From Bacillus sp. F19 (GTDB lineage Bacteria; Bacillota; Bacilli; Bacillales; Bacillaceae): 64,000 bases of DNA. The stretch's first letter is position 1. Each line of letters starts with the position of its first letter. The stretch lies in the NCBI GenBank assembly GCA_023823795.1, contig CP085710.1, positions 2,196,001-2,260,000 on the forward strand. The letters are read 5' to 3'. The notes beneath the pieces were generated by a model, which was not told where the DNA came from, ran no database searches, and worked only from the letters and a program-made list of their open reading frames with translations. This document shows, one piece after another, positions 1 to 9,157 of this stretch. Position numbers and translations under genes: made by a program.

Positions 1-863
1 TAGCTGTGGCTTTCGGCAGTAATGCGGTTCATTATGCAAATGTTTTAGGGAAATATGGAGCAAATAAAGTATATACGGTGGAAAACCAAGAACTCGATGT
101 GTATACAACGGACGCATATTCTAAAAGCTTGAGACAGGTAATTGATGAAGTGGAACCAGATGCTATTTTAATGCCACATACGGCAATTGGGAAAGATCTT
201 GCACCACGCATTGCAGCGCGTTTGGGGCTGGGACTTGTATCTGACGTCATTGATGTTCAGGTAGAAGATTGTGACGTTATCTTTACACGTCCTATTTTTT
301 CTGGAAAAGCGTTTGAGAAAAAGAAAGTAATATCTGGCATCCCATTCGCAACTGTTCGTCCGAATAACATCCCGGCTGCAGAAATCAGCGGAACAATTGA
401 GATTATCCATTTTTATGCTGAAATCAAAGAATTACGGACGGTTGTAAAAGAAGTAGTACGAAAAACAACTAGCGGTGTAGATTTATCAGAAGCTAAAGTT
501 GTCATCTCTGGAGGACGAGGGGTTAAATCCCCTGAAGGTTTCAAGCCGCTTCAGCAATTGGCGGATGTCCTGGGGGGAGCGGTCGGTGCTTCCCGTGGTG
601 CATGTGATGCTGATTACTGTGATTATTCACTGCAAATCGGACAGACGGGAAAGGTCGTAACTCCTGATTTGTATATTGCCTGTGGAATTTCAGGTGCCAT
701 TCAACATTTAGCCGGGATGTCTAACTCAAAAGTTATCGTGGCGATTAACAAAGATCCGGAAGCCCCAATCTTTCAAATAGCCGACTACGGTATTGTGGGT
801 GATTTGTTTGAGGTGGTTCCTCTACTAGCGGAAGAATTCAATAAAGTACTAGTAAACTCTTAA
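1..863 (+). CDS. etfA: Electron transfer flavoprotein alpha subunit, 5' end outside window
   Basis: EtfA pairs with EtfB to move electrons from acyl-CoA dehydrogenases to the quinone pool. The frame is open to the window edge, so the first ~40 residues of the usual ~320 are missing; the GTG at 6 is internal. The C-terminal half carries the FAD-binding signature of the family (GGRGVKSPEGF near residue 166, then GASRGACD and the QIGQTGKVV / GISGAIQH run). The acyl-CoA carboxylase genes follow on the same strand, which suggests one operon for acyl-CoA oxidation and carboxylation. Assignment is firm; the incomplete 5' end is only a window effect. Confidence 0.95.
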   Translation, partial: AVAFGSNAVHYANVLGKYGANKVYTVENQELDVYTTDAYSKSLRQVIDEVEPDAILMPHTAIGKDLAPRIAARLGLGLVSDVIDVQVEDCDVIFTRPIFSGKAFEKKKVISGIPFATVRPNNIPAAEISGTIEIIHFYAEIKELRTVVKEVVRKTTSGVDLSEAKVVISGGRGVKSPEGFKPLQQLADVLGGAVGASRGACDADYCDYSLQIGQTGKVVTPDLYIACGISGAIQHLAGMSNSKVIVAINKDPEAPIFQIADYGIVGDLFEVVPLLAEEFNKVLVNS

Positions 864-1028
864 AATCATTTTGATAAGTAAACAGGGCATTACTCTTGTA
901 AAGGAAATTTTTTCTGATTAACAATCTGTATGAATGTATCAATTGATGAAATTCTTGAGGGAGCAGACTCATTATCGAATATGGGCAATCCTTCTATAAA
1001 AAAATTACTATTTGAAAGGAACTTGTAC

Positions 1029-2381
1029 ATGTTTAAAAAGGTTCTTATTGCTAATCGAGGAGAAATTGCTGTTCGTGTAATTAGGGCGTGCAAGGAAATG
1101 GGGATATCCACGGTTGCCGTTTATTCTGAAGCAGACCGAGAAGCCCTGCATGTGCAAATGGCGGACGAAGCATATTGTATTGGACCCCCGGCATCGCCAC
1201 AAAGCTATTTAAATATTGAGAATATAATTAGCGTTGCTCAAATTACGAATGCGGAATCGATCCACCCTGGTTATGGTTTTCTGGCAGAAAACGGTACTTT
1301 TGCTGAAATTTGCTCGGATTATGACATTTCATTTATTGGGCCAGAAGCAGAAGCCATTAATAAAATGGGGGATAAAGCGGTCGCGAGAGATACCATGAAA
1401 AGTGTAGGAGTACCTACCGTTCCTGGAACAGATGGTCTAATTGAAGATCTTGAAGAAGCTGTTACGATAGCGAAGGAAATTGGATTCCCCGTCATTGTTA
1501 AGGCAACAGCTGGAGGCGGCGGTAAGGGAATGAGAGTAGCAGAGGATGAAGAGGAATTACGCAAAGCCATCCGTCAAGCCCAAAAAGAAGCAGAAACCGC
1601 ATTTGGAAACGCCGGTGTTTATCTCGAGAAATACATTGAGGAACCACGCCATGTGGAAATTCAAATTATTGGGGATATGCTCGGTAATGTCATTTATTTA
1701 GGGGAAAGAGACTGTTCCATTCAAAGACGCCATCAAAAGCTGGTAGAAGAAGCACCGTCACCAGCCCTTGAGGAAGATATTCGTAAACAGATGGGTGCAG
1801 CAGCAATCGCCGCTGCAAAGGCTGTTAACTATCATGGAGCGGGGACTGTTGAGTTTTTATTAGATAAAAACGGTCATTTCTATTTCATGGAAATGAATAC
1901 CCGAATTCAGGTAGAACACCCTGTTACAGAAATGATTACTGGCATTGACTTAATCAAGGAGCAAATTTCGGTGGCAGCAGGCTACCCTCTCTCTTATAGA
2001 CAGGAAGATATTAAAATAAATGGCTGGGCAATTGAATGCCGTATCAATGCAGAAAACGCGGCAAAGAATTTTATGCCTTCTCCAGGGAGAGTTGAAATGT
2101 ATCTTCCTCCTGGGGGCTACGGTGTACGAGTAGATAGCGCTCTCTATCCTGGATGCGAGATTTCTCCTTATTATGATTCGATGGCAGCAAAAGTGATCGT
2201 TTGGGGAAAAAATCGTGAAGAGGCGATCGTGCGCATGAAGAGGGCACTTGATGAATTTGTTATTAGTGGAATCAAAACAACTATTCCATTCCATCAAAAA
2301 CTTTTCGAACAAGAGAGTTTTTTAAAAGGACAGTTTAACACAAAATTTATTGAAACGAATCCATTACTGTTAGAAGTGTAA
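1029..2381 (+). CDS. accC: Biotin carboxylase subunit of acyl-CoA carboxylase
   Basis: Carboxylates the biotin of the carrier protein using ATP and bicarbonate. The start is taken at ATG 1029 because GAAAGGA lies 9 bases upstream and the product then begins [14 protein letters not shown], as in AccC proteins (450 residues, usual length). The reading frame is open 99 bases further upstream, but that part resembles nothing in the family. The ATP-grasp glycine loop GGGGKGM lies near residue 162 and the catalytic [14 protein letters not shown] near 288. The carrier and carboxyltransferase genes follow directly. The order etfA-accC-accB-carboxyltransferase suggests a catabolic complex (propionyl- or branched-chain acyl-CoA) rather than the fatty-acid-synthesis AccABCD set. 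Confidence 0.95.
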   Translation: MFKKVLIANRGEIAVRVIRACKEMGISTVAVYSEADREALHVQMADEAYCIGPPASPQSYLNIENIISVAQITNAESIHPGYGFLAENGTFAEICSDYDISFIGPEAEAINKMGDKAVARDTMKSVGVPTVPGTDGLIEDLEEAVTIAKEIGFPVIVKATAGGGGKGMRVAEDEEELRKAIRQAQKEAETAFGNAGVYLEKYIEEPRHVEIQIIGDMLGNVIYLGERDCSIQRRHQKLVEEAPSPALEEDIRKQMGAAAIAAAKAVNYHGAGTVEFLLDKNGHFYFMEMNTRIQVEHPVTEMITGIDLIKEQISVAAGYPLSYRQEDIKINGWAIECRINAENAAKNFMPSPGRVEMYLPPGGYGVRVDSALYPGCEISPYYDSMAAKVIVWGKNREEAIVRMKRALDEFVISGIKTTIPFHQKLFEQESFLKGQFNTKFIETNPLLLEV

Positions 2382-2416
2382 TTCATCAAGTTAACAATGA
2401 TTAAGGAGAGATAGAG

Positions 2417-2959
2417 ATGTTTAAAATTCAGGAAATAAGAGAAATCATTAAACTAATTGATGGATCGACTTTAGACTGCTTTGAACTTGAAATGGGAGAT
2501 ACTCGAATTTCCGTTAGAAGAAGTTCAATGATAAATCCTTCTGTTATACAAGAAAATAAATCTATTAATCCAGCTATTCCTGCTGTTTTGGATGCACCTG
2601 TTCTTGTAGCAGCAACCAAGTCGAATGAAATTTCAGAAGCGTCTATTCAAACGGCAGCGACGAAGGAAAATACTGAGAAACAAGAAATAACACCAAAATA
2701 TCTGAGAACTGAAAACCTATTAAAAATTGTTTCCCCTATGGTTGGGACGTTTTACAAGGCACCGGCAGTCGATGAGGCTCCATATGTAAAAATTGGTGAT
2801 AAGGTTGAAAAGTCAACAGTTGTCTGTATCGTTGAAGCCATGAAATTATTTAATGAAATTGAAGCGGAAATGGATGGAGAAATTGTAGAAGTTTTGGTTG
2901 AAAATGGTCAACTGGTTGAATACGGACAACCTCTCTTTTTAGTAAAACCGACTGCCTAA
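2417..2959 (+). CDS. accB: Biotin carboxyl carrier protein of acyl-CoA carboxylase
   Basis: 180 residues, AccB-like. It carries the biotin that shuttles CO2 between the neighbouring biotin carboxylase and carboxyltransferase. The N-terminal ~30 residues form the AccB-type helix, residues ~45-95 are an Ala/Pro/Glu-rich linker, and the biotinyl domain follows. The biotinylation motif is EAMKLF with Lys143 as modified residue; the common form is EAMKLM, so position +2 is Phe here. AAGGAG precedes the ATG at 2417. Confidence 0.93.
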   Translation: MFKIQEIREIIKLIDGSTLDCFELEMGDTRISVRRSSMINPSVIQENKSINPAIPAVLDAPVLVAATKSNEISEASIQTAATKENTEKQEITPKYLRTENLLKIVSPMVGTFYKAPAVDEAPYVKIGDKVEKSTVVCIVEAMKLFNEIEAEMDGEIVEVLVENGQLVEYGQPLFLVKPTA

Positions 2960-3044
2960 CACTTCGTAGGAGCGAAACACCATCAAAAATATCAGATATG
3001 TTAGCCAGCTTCAAATACAAACAAAAAGGAAGTTGAGATAACCA

Positions 3045-4595
3045 ATGAACACAGTTTATGAGAAGATTTATGATTTATGGGATCGGAAAGTAAAGATCGA
3101 GCTTGGGGGTGGTAATGACCGAATTGATAAACAGCATAAACGCGGGAAACTGACTGCAAGGGAACGGCTTGAATTATTGCTGGATGAAGATTCCTTTGTG
3201 GAATTAAACCCATTCATAAAGCATCGTGCAACCAATTTTGGTATGGAAAAATTAGAAAGCCCGGGAGAAGGTGTAGTAACCGGATATGGAAAAATCAAGG
3301 GGCGCCTGATCTACGTATTTGCTCAGGACTTTACCGTTTTTGGAGGCGCTTTAGGAGAAATGCATGCATTAAAAATTTGCAAAATTATGGACTTGGCAGC
3401 CAAAAATGGGGCGCCGATTATTGGGTTAAATGATTCTGGCGGTGCTAGGATTCAAGAAGGAGTCGTTTCCTTAGACGGATACGGTCAGATCTTTTACCGG
3501 AATGCCATTTATTCAGGGGTAATCCCACAAATTTCTGTCATTATGGGTCCTTGTGCAGGTGGGGCAGTGTATTCTCCAGCCATCACTGATTTTGTATTTA
3601 TGGTAGAAAAATCCAGTCAAATGTTTATAACAGGACCAAAGGTCATTGAAACGGTAACTGGCGAGAAAATATCTGCAGAGAATCTTGGAGGTGCAAAGGT
3701 TCATTCCTCTATCAGTGGTTGTGCGCATTTTATTGGTAATTCCGAAGCAGAGGTCTTAGAGGAAGTAAGAAATTTAATTTCCTTTCTGCCTCAAAACAAT
3801 ACGGAAAATCCTCAGTCTTTGGAATGCATGAAAGAGGATGATTGGCGGGAAGATTTGCTGGACCTAGTACCTCTCAATGCAACGAAGGTATATGATATTC
3901 GCAAGGTATTAGAACAAGTATTAGATCAAGGGGATTTTATGGAAGTTCAAAAGGACTATGCGAAAAATATCGTGGTTGGTTTTGGAAGAATTGATGGGAA
4001 TAGTGTAGGAGTTATTGCCAATCAGCCAAAAGTAATGGCAGGAGGACTTGATATTAATGCTTCGGATAAAACTTCAAGATTCATTCGATTCTGTGATTCG
4101 TTCAATATACCCATCATTACGTTTGAAGATGTTACTGGGTTTTTCCCTGGCGTCAATCAGGAGCACGGAGGAATCATTCGACACGGAGCAAAAATTCTGT
4201 ATGCCTATTCAGAAGCTACTGTTCCAAAAATAACGGTTATTCTGCGAAAAGCATTTGGCGGAGCCTATGTGGCAATGAATTCAAAAGCCATCGGTGCAGA
4301 CATAGTTTATTCATGGCCAAATGCAGAAATTGCCGTAATGGGTCCGGAAGGAGCAGCCAATATTATTTTCGCGAACGAAATTATGAAAAGCAGTGATCCA
4401 GCAGCCACTCGCTCTGAAAAAATTGAAGAATATCGAAATATGTTTGCGAATCCATATGTTGCGGCTTCTCATGGAATGGTAGATGACGTGATCGACCCAA
4501 GAGATACAAGAAAAGTTCTGAAACAGTCTTTAGAGATGCTTAGAACAAAAAAAGAAGTAAGACCGAAAAAAAAACATGGGAATATTCCATTGTAG
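3045..4595 (+). CDS. Acyl-CoA carboxylase carboxyltransferase (propionyl-CoA type beta subunit)
   Basis: 516 residues, full length for the family. It transfers CO2 from carboxybiotin to an acyl-CoA. Two crotonase-like halves are visible: an N-terminal half with the GGAR oxyanion region (NDSGGARIQEG, ~residue 128) and GPCAGGAVYSPA, and a C-terminal half with GFFPG, RKAFGGAYVAMNSK and GPEGAANI. These are typical of propionyl-CoA carboxylase beta / methylmalonyl-CoA decarboxylase alpha (PccB, MmdA, B. subtilis YqjD). The absence of decarboxylase membrane subunits and the linked accB/accC favour a carboxylase. The acyl substrate cannot be read from sequence. A ribosome binding site (GGAAG) lies just upstream. 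Confidence 0.92.
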   Translation: MNTVYEKIYDLWDRKVKIELGGGNDRIDKQHKRGKLTARERLELLLDEDSFVELNPFIKHRATNFGMEKLESPGEGVVTGYGKIKGRLIYVFAQDFTVFGGALGEMHALKICKIMDLAAKNGAPIIGLNDSGGARIQEGVVSLDGYGQIFYRNAIYSGVIPQISVIMGPCAGGAVYSPAITDFVFMVEKSSQMFITGPKVIETVTGEKISAENLGGAKVHSSISGCAHFIGNSEAEVLEEVRNLISFLPQNNTENPQSLECMKEDDWREDLLDLVPLNATKVYDIRKVLEQVLDQGDFMEVQKDYAKNIVVGFGRIDGNSVGVIANQPKVMAGGLDINASDKTSRFIRFCDSFNIPIITFEDVTGFFPGVNQEHGGIIRHGAKILYAYSEATVPKITVILRKAFGGAYVAMNSKAIGADIVYSWPNAEIAVMGPEGAANIIFANEIMKSSDPAATRSEKIEEYRNMFANPYVAASHGMVDDVIDPRDTRKVLKQSLEMLRTKKEVRPKKKHGNIPL

Positions 4596-4625
4596 GATGT
4601 GTTCCAAAAAATAGGAAGAAAAAAG

Positions 4626-4979
4626 ATGGTAAAAAACTTTTATGATATGTGGAAAAATTATTATTCTTAGTATAGTAATCTGTTGAATGATCAAGTAACG
4701 AAGGAATTTCCAACTCAAGCGATCAGCCAAGGGGATCTCGTTATTCGCGGACGTCAGGTCAAACTTGAGGCAATCACTGTTAATGTACTCAACTTATCGG
4801 GTGTAATGGACAACATTGCTCCACCCCATCAAGTAGAAGCATTAATGAATCGCATATCCAGTAAAGACAAACAGTATTTAAAATTACCAGATAGTCACAC
4901 GTCCATTGCTTTTGGAAGTAAAGCTTCAAAAATAACGTATCCAACGATTGGTAATTGGTTGGAAGAACGATCAAGTTAA
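4626..4979 (+). pseudogene. phaC: Broken C-terminal remnant of class III/IV PHA synthase
   Basis: The translation after 4683 matches the C-terminal third of PhaC (LVIRGRQVKLEAITVNVLN, then GxxDxIxPP and the final HTSIAFGSKA part with the catalytic His). A complete PhaC has about 360 residues; only ~118 remain. The in-frame stretch 4626-4667 (MVKNFYDMWKNYYS) also looks like PhaC but is cut by a TAG at 4668-4670, so the fragment is truncated and carries a nonsense codon. The lipase-box Cys region is absent. It was probably once a working PHA gene behind the acyl-CoA carboxylase operon; now non-functional. Confidence 0.8.
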
Positions 4980-5012
4980 TAGTTTAAAAAGATGGGATGA
5001 AGGGGTGAAATT

Positions 5013-5213
5013 ATGTGGGTATGTAACACACATATGAAACAAGCACTGTCATTTTTAGATGCTCCCCATGTTAGCAAAGCATGGTATCAAATTAAGTGTT
5101 CTTATTGTGAAAATTTTGCGATTGCAAAAGTTTATTATCCGTACCCAACTTACCATTTTTCAAAACAATTCATGTATTCTTTGTCAAAAACCTCCCAGGA
5201 AAAATCAGGTTAA
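5013..5213 (+). CDS. Small CxxH/CxxC-type protein
   Basis: 66 residues. The N-terminus MWVCNTHMKQAL and the later KCSYCENFAIAKVYYPYP give a Cys-x-x-His plus Cys-x-x-Cys pair, the pattern of the short CxxH/CxxC proteins common in Bacillus, probably binding one metal. The C-terminal ~20 residues have no obvious match. GGGGTGAAATT sits before the ATG. Function unknown. Confidence 0.6.
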   Translation: MWVCNTHMKQALSFLDAPHVSKAWYQIKCSYCENFAIAKVYYPYPTYHFSKQFMYSLSKTSQEKSG

Positions 5214-5297
5214 AAATACAAATTAGAATTATTACTTAATTATAGACTTGAAGGGAGTGACTTGAAACGGTGACCAATAATAGTAAAATTACAGAAT

Positions 5298-5525
5298 CTA
5301 AAATATTGGAGACAGGTAGTTTAATTTTGCCTGAAGTCGTATTTTATTGTAATGATAGATGAAATTATTTACTTCTTCTACTACAAAAGGATTTGTAAGA
5401 TGCTCTTTTTGTTGAAAGTAAAATGCTTCCGACTTTATGGTGGAGTGGAAGGATTCAATTATGGCGTTATCAAAGCAGTTACCTTTCCGAGACATGCTTG
5501 TGATAATGCCGTTTTCTTTTACCAA
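5298..5525 (-). pseudogene. C-terminal fragment of IS3-family OrfB transposase
   Basis: The 75-residue reading frame contains [18 protein letters not shown] and ends with YNKIRLQAKLNYLSP, the last part of the DDE catalytic domain of IS3/IS150-type transposases (the Glu of DDE is in IIESFH). The N-terminal two thirds, orfA and the inverted repeats are missing. It is a dead insertion-sequence scar and is not closely similar to the other IS3 elements of the window. Confidence 0.8.
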
Positions 5526-5662
5526 GGCCTAAAAATGCATAGGAAGTATACTGAGAACCTTGATCGCTGTCAATACTTGTAAGGAAAGAAAAATAAAGAA
5601 ATGGAACAGTGGGCATACGCCTCCCGTAATCAGGGGACTTTAATTTGTGTAAATAATAACCA

Positions 5663-5691
5663 AATCCCCATCTGGTTTACAGGTGGGGATT
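5663..5691. terminator. Hairpin, likely bidirectional terminator
   Basis: Twelve-base arms AATCCCCATCTG (5663-5674) and CAGGTGGGGATT (5680-5691) pair with one G-T pair around a 5-base loop. No long T run follows, so its terminator role is likely but not certain. Confidence 0.45.
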
Positions 5692-5730
5692 ACGACGCCT
5701 ACGTATATTTGGTTCAATTCTTAAGTTATA

Positions 5731-5758
5731 CCGCAATCGCGCCGGATTGCTGAAGATC
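5731..5758 (-). repeat. Member of the GGGCGC-core dispersed repeat
   Basis: On the minus strand this reads CTTCAGCAATCCGGCGCGAT, close to the copy at 43157 (CTTCAACAACCGGGCGCGAT). See the dispersed-repeat entry at 52275. Confidence 0.5.
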
Positions 5759-5762
5759 GTTA

Positions 5763-5902
5763 TTATAGGAAAGCACCCGTTAGCCATCCATGCAGCAGAA
5801 ATATCGTCGCTGCACCACAGAGAATGAAAATATGTAACTGTCCATACTGGTTCTTGATCCAGTCAACCAATCCATAGATCAATGAATTGCGGCTCTCTTC
5901 AT
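5763..5902 (-). pseudogene. C-terminal remnant of a membrane protein
   Basis: The minus strand encodes ~45 residues ending at TAA 5763-5765 with one clear transmembrane segment (HIFILCGAATIFLLHGW). Just upstream another frame continues with hydrophilic codons (PKNDNTKEDPSHALIK), which suggests a frameshift in a formerly longer gene. No start codon with a ribosome binding site remains. Family not recognised. The rest of 5526-5996 holds the hairpin at 5663, a repeat copy and nothing else visible. Confidence 0.35.
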
Positions 5903-5996
5903 TTTATTAACGCATGAGATGGGTCTTCTTTGGTATTGTCGTTTTTCGGAGTTACAGAAGTTTAATTTCACGGTAGTTGAATAAATTTGTTGTATA

Positions 5997-6218
5997 TTAT
6001 CCTTGAGTGTCTTCGTCACTTTGATATTCTAAAATATCTCCAGGCTGACATTCTAAAGCCTTACAAATCGCCTCTAATGTTGATAATCGAATCGCTTTTG
6101 CCTTTCCATTTTTCAATATAGAAAGGTTAGCCATTGTTATTCCAACCCTCTCCGAAAGTTCTGTTACGCTCATTTTCCTTTTAGCCAACATCACATCAAT
6201 ATTGATTATAATTGCCAT
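5997..6218 (-). CDS. XRE-family regulator, YozG-like
   Basis: 73 residues. The start is placed at MAIIINIDV because GAGGTG lies 7 bases ahead; the GTG three codons earlier is inside that ribosome binding site. A single helix-turn-helix (VTELSERVGITMANLSILKNG) spans about residues 15-35, followed by the ICKALECQPGDILEY region typical of the family. It lies ten bases downstream of a DUF2975 membrane protein gene on the same strand, a pairing often seen in Bacillus. Likely a regulator of its own two-gene operon. Confidence 0.85.
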   Translation of the reverse strand: MAIIINIDVMLAKRKMSVTELSERVGITMANLSILKNGKAKAIRLSTLEAICKALECQPGDILEYQSDEDTQG

Positions 6219-6228
6219 GTTATTCACC

Positions 6229-6711
6229 TCAGACTATTAAGTCATTTTCTGATTTAATATCGATGGCTTCTTGTAAAAGCCTTTGAAGAACAGCAGCAAA
6301 GACTGCAATCACCATCGAAGCAAAAATAACGACCAATCCGATTAATATGATACCTGGGGCGTCATCTATCTCCGCCATAAGATAAAAGAGTGGCATGCCT
6401 ATTACAAACAAGATACTGATTGTGATTGCACAGTATTTTATATTTTTTAATGCTCTTACAGATAATTCCGAGAAAGCGTTGTTCTTGTCAATATAGCTTA
6501 AAAGTTTAAAAGCTTGATATAGAGCAAAGTAAAAAGGTATCGCCGTTACATACAAATAGATTAAAACGAGATATTTCATATAAGCAATATTTGGAAACAA
6601 TTCTGCTGCATACTTCGCTATCTCAGGCACCAAAAAGATGCACAAAGCAAGAATCGGCATTCCAATAAGAATAACAGCTATCTTTAAAAAGAGCGTTGAC
6701 ACTTGTTTCAT
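6229..6711 (-). CDS. DUF2975 four-helix membrane protein
   Basis: 160 residues from ATG 6711 (GAGGTG 8 bases upstream; a GTG inside that site gives an apparent earlier start). Four transmembrane segments are visible (~8-30, 45-68, 92-113, 121-147). The layout and the downstream XRE gene match the DUF2975/YozG pairs. Function unknown; co-occurrence suggests a membrane partner that is regulated by, or signals to, the XRE protein. Confidence 0.8.
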   Translation of the reverse strand: MKQVSTLFLKIAVILIGMPILALCIFLVPEIAKYAAELFPNIAYMKYLVLIYLYVTAIPFYFALYQAFKLLSYIDKNNAFSELSVRALKNIKYCAITISILFVIGMPLFYLMAEIDDAPGIILIGLVVIFASMVIAVFAAVLQRLLQEAIDIKSENDLIV

Positions 6712-6826
6712 AAAAAGCACCTCACTTAATTTAATATGATTTTGATTTTAATACATAATTTATTGTTTTACAATAAATTATTATCGGTTTTAAATATTTT
6801 CTTATTGATATATATTAGGAAATGAT

Positions 6827-6860
6827 AAAAAGAATTCCTTTGTAATCAGGAATTCTTTTT
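6827..6860. terminator. Rho-independent terminator
   Basis: Perfect 13-base arms AAAAAGAATTCCT (6827-6839) and AGGAATTCTTTTT (6848-6860) with an 8-base loop and a T run. It lies upstream of the 6711 gene start, with no gene ending nearby on either strand, so the gene it served may have been lost. Confidence 0.6.
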
Positions 6861-7024
6861 AACTTTAAACTATTCAATTTATAACTTCTTCAACTCCCTC
6901 GGTAAGCTGAGGATTTCTAACGAATGCTAAAGCCCCCTTTAAATAATGAAATATAACGTTTGTGTATGCTTATCTGTATTTTTCATGAAGCCGTTACTTA
7001 ATTTTGGTTTACAATATTTATTTA

Positions 7025-7083
7025 TTGACATTTTTTTAAAAGAACATTAATATGAAGTTAACTTCATGTGAAGTAAACTTCAC
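7025..7083 (+). promoter_or_regulatory. Sigma-A promoter with two palindromic operators
   Basis: TTGACA (7025-7030) and TAATAT (7048-7053) are 17 bases apart. Directly after the -10 come a 12-base perfect palindrome GAAGTTAACTTC (7054-7065) and GTGAAGT-AA-ACTTCAC (7068-7083), two related dyads about 16 bases apart. They are well placed for a repressor blocking this promoter. The XRE regulator encoded at 7528 in the same operon is the obvious candidate. Confidence 0.65.
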
Positions 7084-7116
7084 TTTAGAAAAGGAAGTTG
7101 GTTAGGAGAGGTATAT

Positions 7117-7515
7117 TTGAAAAATAGATTCACACAGCGCTTTTTATTCTCAAGTTTGTTAATTATATTGGGGATCATCAAGATAATTCTCGATAAATCA
7201 GCAGGATTTAATTTTGGCTATACCCTGTTATTTTTAGGTGGAATAATTTTGTTATATTCAATAATCTCTTACATAAAATCTCGAAATAACACATTATTAG
7301 AAAAGGAATTATCAAAGGAATATGACGAAAGAGACATTATAATTGATGGAAAAGTTGCCCATTTTTCCTTGAATATTCTGGTATTTGAAATCTTAATTAT
7401 AATGTTTCTATCCAATTTTGTGGTCATTTCAACAAATGCTGCATTATTTGTTGTTTTAGTATCATTAATAATTAGTGAAATGGTATCTAGAAAATATTAT
7501 AATCATGTCCTTTAA
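7117..7515 (+). CDS. Membrane protein in an XRE-regulated operon
   Basis: 132 residues from TTG 7117 (GGAGAGG upstream). Segments ~10-28 and 35-53 are hydrophobic, then a charged stretch with KEYDERDIIIDGK, then two more membrane segments (~86-125). The YDERD motif between helix pairs is typical of DUF2178/DUF6442-like membrane proteins that stand next to small XRE regulators. The downstream XRE gene begins 12 bases after the stop. Function unknown. Confidence 0.65.
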   Translation: MKNRFTQRFLFSSLLIILGIIKIILDKSAGFNFGYTLLFLGGIILLYSIISYIKSRNNTLLEKELSKEYDERDIIIDGKVAHFSLNILVFEILIIMFLSNFVVISTNAALFVVLVSLIISEMVSRKYYNHVL

Positions 7516-7527
7516 TTAGGAGGATAT

Positions 7528-7731
7528 ATGAAAAATAGAGTGAAAGAATTGCGAATGAAACATGATATAACACAACAAGAATTAGCTGATAAAGTAAGTG
7601 TATCTTCAAGAACAATCATCTCATTAGAAAAACAAAAATATAATCCATCTGTTCTACTTGCATATAAAATAGCTTCAGTTTTCAAGTTATCAATTGAAGA
7701 AACTTTTATTTTTGATGAGGATGACAAATAA
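7528..7731 (+). CDS. Small XRE-family regulator
   Basis: 67 residues made almost wholly of one helix-turn-helix domain (VKELRMKHDITQQELADKVS, then TIISLEKQKYNPS). This is the YgzD/YvaO type of short repressor. AGGAGG lies 7 bases before the ATG. It is the second gene of the operon with the 7117 membrane gene and probably binds the palindromes at 7054-7083. Confidence 0.88.
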   Translation: MKNRVKELRMKHDITQQELADKVSVSSRTIISLEKQKYNPSVLLAYKIASVFKLSIEETFIFDEDDK

Positions 7732-7779
7732 TACATTACATTAAGATGCACATATTAAATAAACAACGGAGGATAGAAA

Positions 7780-7977
7780 ATGATTTTTATATTATTTATT
7801 TTTGGTGGAATTCTAACTTGCTGGGGCATTTATCGTATGCGAACAGACTTTAGTGAAAATAAGAAGAAAAATAACATCGTTAGTTTGCTATTACAGGGTG
7901 AAGCTTCAGGAATAGGGCAGCTTTTAGGAGGGATTATCTGCATTATCTTGGGCATTATCGCATTTATTATTAAATAG
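7780..7977 (+). CDS. Small two-helix membrane protein
   Basis: 65 residues with N-terminal (1-19) and C-terminal (45-64) transmembrane segments and a basic middle. CGGAGG precedes the ATG. It lies 48 bases after the XRE gene and before a terminator, so it probably ends that operon. Unrecognised. Confidence 0.6.
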   Translation: MIFILFIFGGILTCWGIYRMRTDFSENKKKNNIVSLLLQGEASGIGQLLGGIICIILGIIAFIIK

Positions 7978-8083
7978 TAACAAATAAGAATTTTCGGTTC
8001 TATAAATATCAATTACTTTTTCACTGAATACTTGTCAATGAAATTACTTTTTATGAAGAAGCTAGTCGATTACATTAAATAAG

Positions 8084-8118
8084 AGCATGTTTTGATCAAT
8101 CTTTTTTCAAAACATGCT
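8084..8118 (+). terminator. Rho-independent terminator
   Basis: Perfect 12-base arms AGCATGTTTTGA (8084-8095) and TCAAAACATGCT (8107-8118) followed by TTT. The same hairpin, loop included, occurs in reverse orientation at 28906-28943 behind the TetR gene. Confidence 0.75.
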
Positions 8119-8392
8119 TTTCATATTTGTAGGATAAAAACGTTAATTTAATCAAATTTTATTTCAAAGCTGCATTCAAGAAGCAATTTTATGAAAAGCT
8201 CTAATCCTTTTCTGATTTCCCATCAGTTATATTATCAAAGGAGTAAAGTTATTACTTGGTAGTTTTTTCTTTCTTTCTTAACGCTTTAAATAACGAATAC
8301 CCAACTGCAACCAATACAATTGCAGATATCTGCACCAAAGCGATCCTTCCATACAAATAGAGGTTGGTTGCTAGAACTAACCTGATAATATA

Positions 8393-8872
8393 TTAATAAT
8401 TGTAATCTCCACTCTGCTGTTCACTTTCAGCAGGAACCGAAACTCCCATAGTTTGCAAAGATTCTTTTGCTTGATTTAAATAGGATTCTGCTTGTTCTTG
8501 CCACTTGATAATCACTTTAATAAAGGTTTTAAACTCAGGACTTGCATTTTCCTCCATCGTTATTAATCCTTCACGTACATTTTTATCTTGATTTTCAGCA
8601 TTTTTTATACAAGCCACCAGTGTTTCTACAATGGATTGCTGTTGCTCACCATTTACTAGTCTCTGTGATGAACCTACTGCTGTAACGCGATGATAGGAAG
8701 CAGGCACTAGATGATTATGCATCTCGCGATTCCCTTTTAAATTTTTGGTTTTTGGTATATGGAAAAGTTCAGAGCTCATAGCACATACCATTTCTTCGGC
8801 ATATAAACTTTGGTGTAACAAATTTAAAATATGTCCCCAGTTGTTAACTCGATAAAAATAGTAAGGCTGCAA
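8393..8872 (-). CDS. Hypothetical protein, helical C-terminal half
   Basis: 159 residues starting MQPYYFYRVNNW, with GGAG-type sequence before the ATG. The N-terminus is rich in aromatic residues; residues ~75-150 look helical and charged (coiled-coil like), ending in GDYNY. No signal peptide or membrane segment. Not recognised; aromatic-rich ends of this type occur in small spore-associated proteins, but nothing in the sequence proves that. A short open frame follows downstream (8254-8390, one membrane segment, no good start). Confidence 0.55.
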   Translation of the reverse strand: MQPYYFYRVNNWGHILNLLHQSLYAEEMVCAMSSELFHIPKTKNLKGNREMHNHLVPASYHRVTAVGSSQRLVNGEQQQSIVETLVACIKNAENQDKNVREGLITMEENASPEFKTFIKVIIKWQEQAESYLNQAKESLQTMGVSVPAESEQQSGDYNY

Positions 8873-9157
8873 AAAAACATCTCCTTTTTATAGAAAATTG
8901 GAACCTCCATCTCCATATTATGATTAAGTATCGAAATTAATGTAAATGTATTACCTGGCAAGACTTTCTTCTTAAGCAAACGGGTGAGTGAGCCGAAAAT
9001 CATTCGAGTTGCTATGGCAGCTCTTTATTATTTAACTTACGAAGCAGTTTACTTGAATAAACAATATAATTTACTGTGATAAAATGCTTAAAATGGTATA
9101 AAAAATTTTTTTCGGTTGTAACACCCTTTGTATTATTTAGGAAAGGAATGATGAAGA

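Noticed and set aside
930-1028. N-terminal extension of the biotin carboxylase frame
   Set aside because: The 33 extra codons do not resemble AccC, and a good ribosome binding site with the canonical [11 protein letters not shown] start lies at 1029.
8254-8392. Open frame with one membrane segment downstream of the 8393 gene
   Set aside because: About 46 codons with no start codon at a ribosome binding site; it simply continues the upstream frame after the stop.
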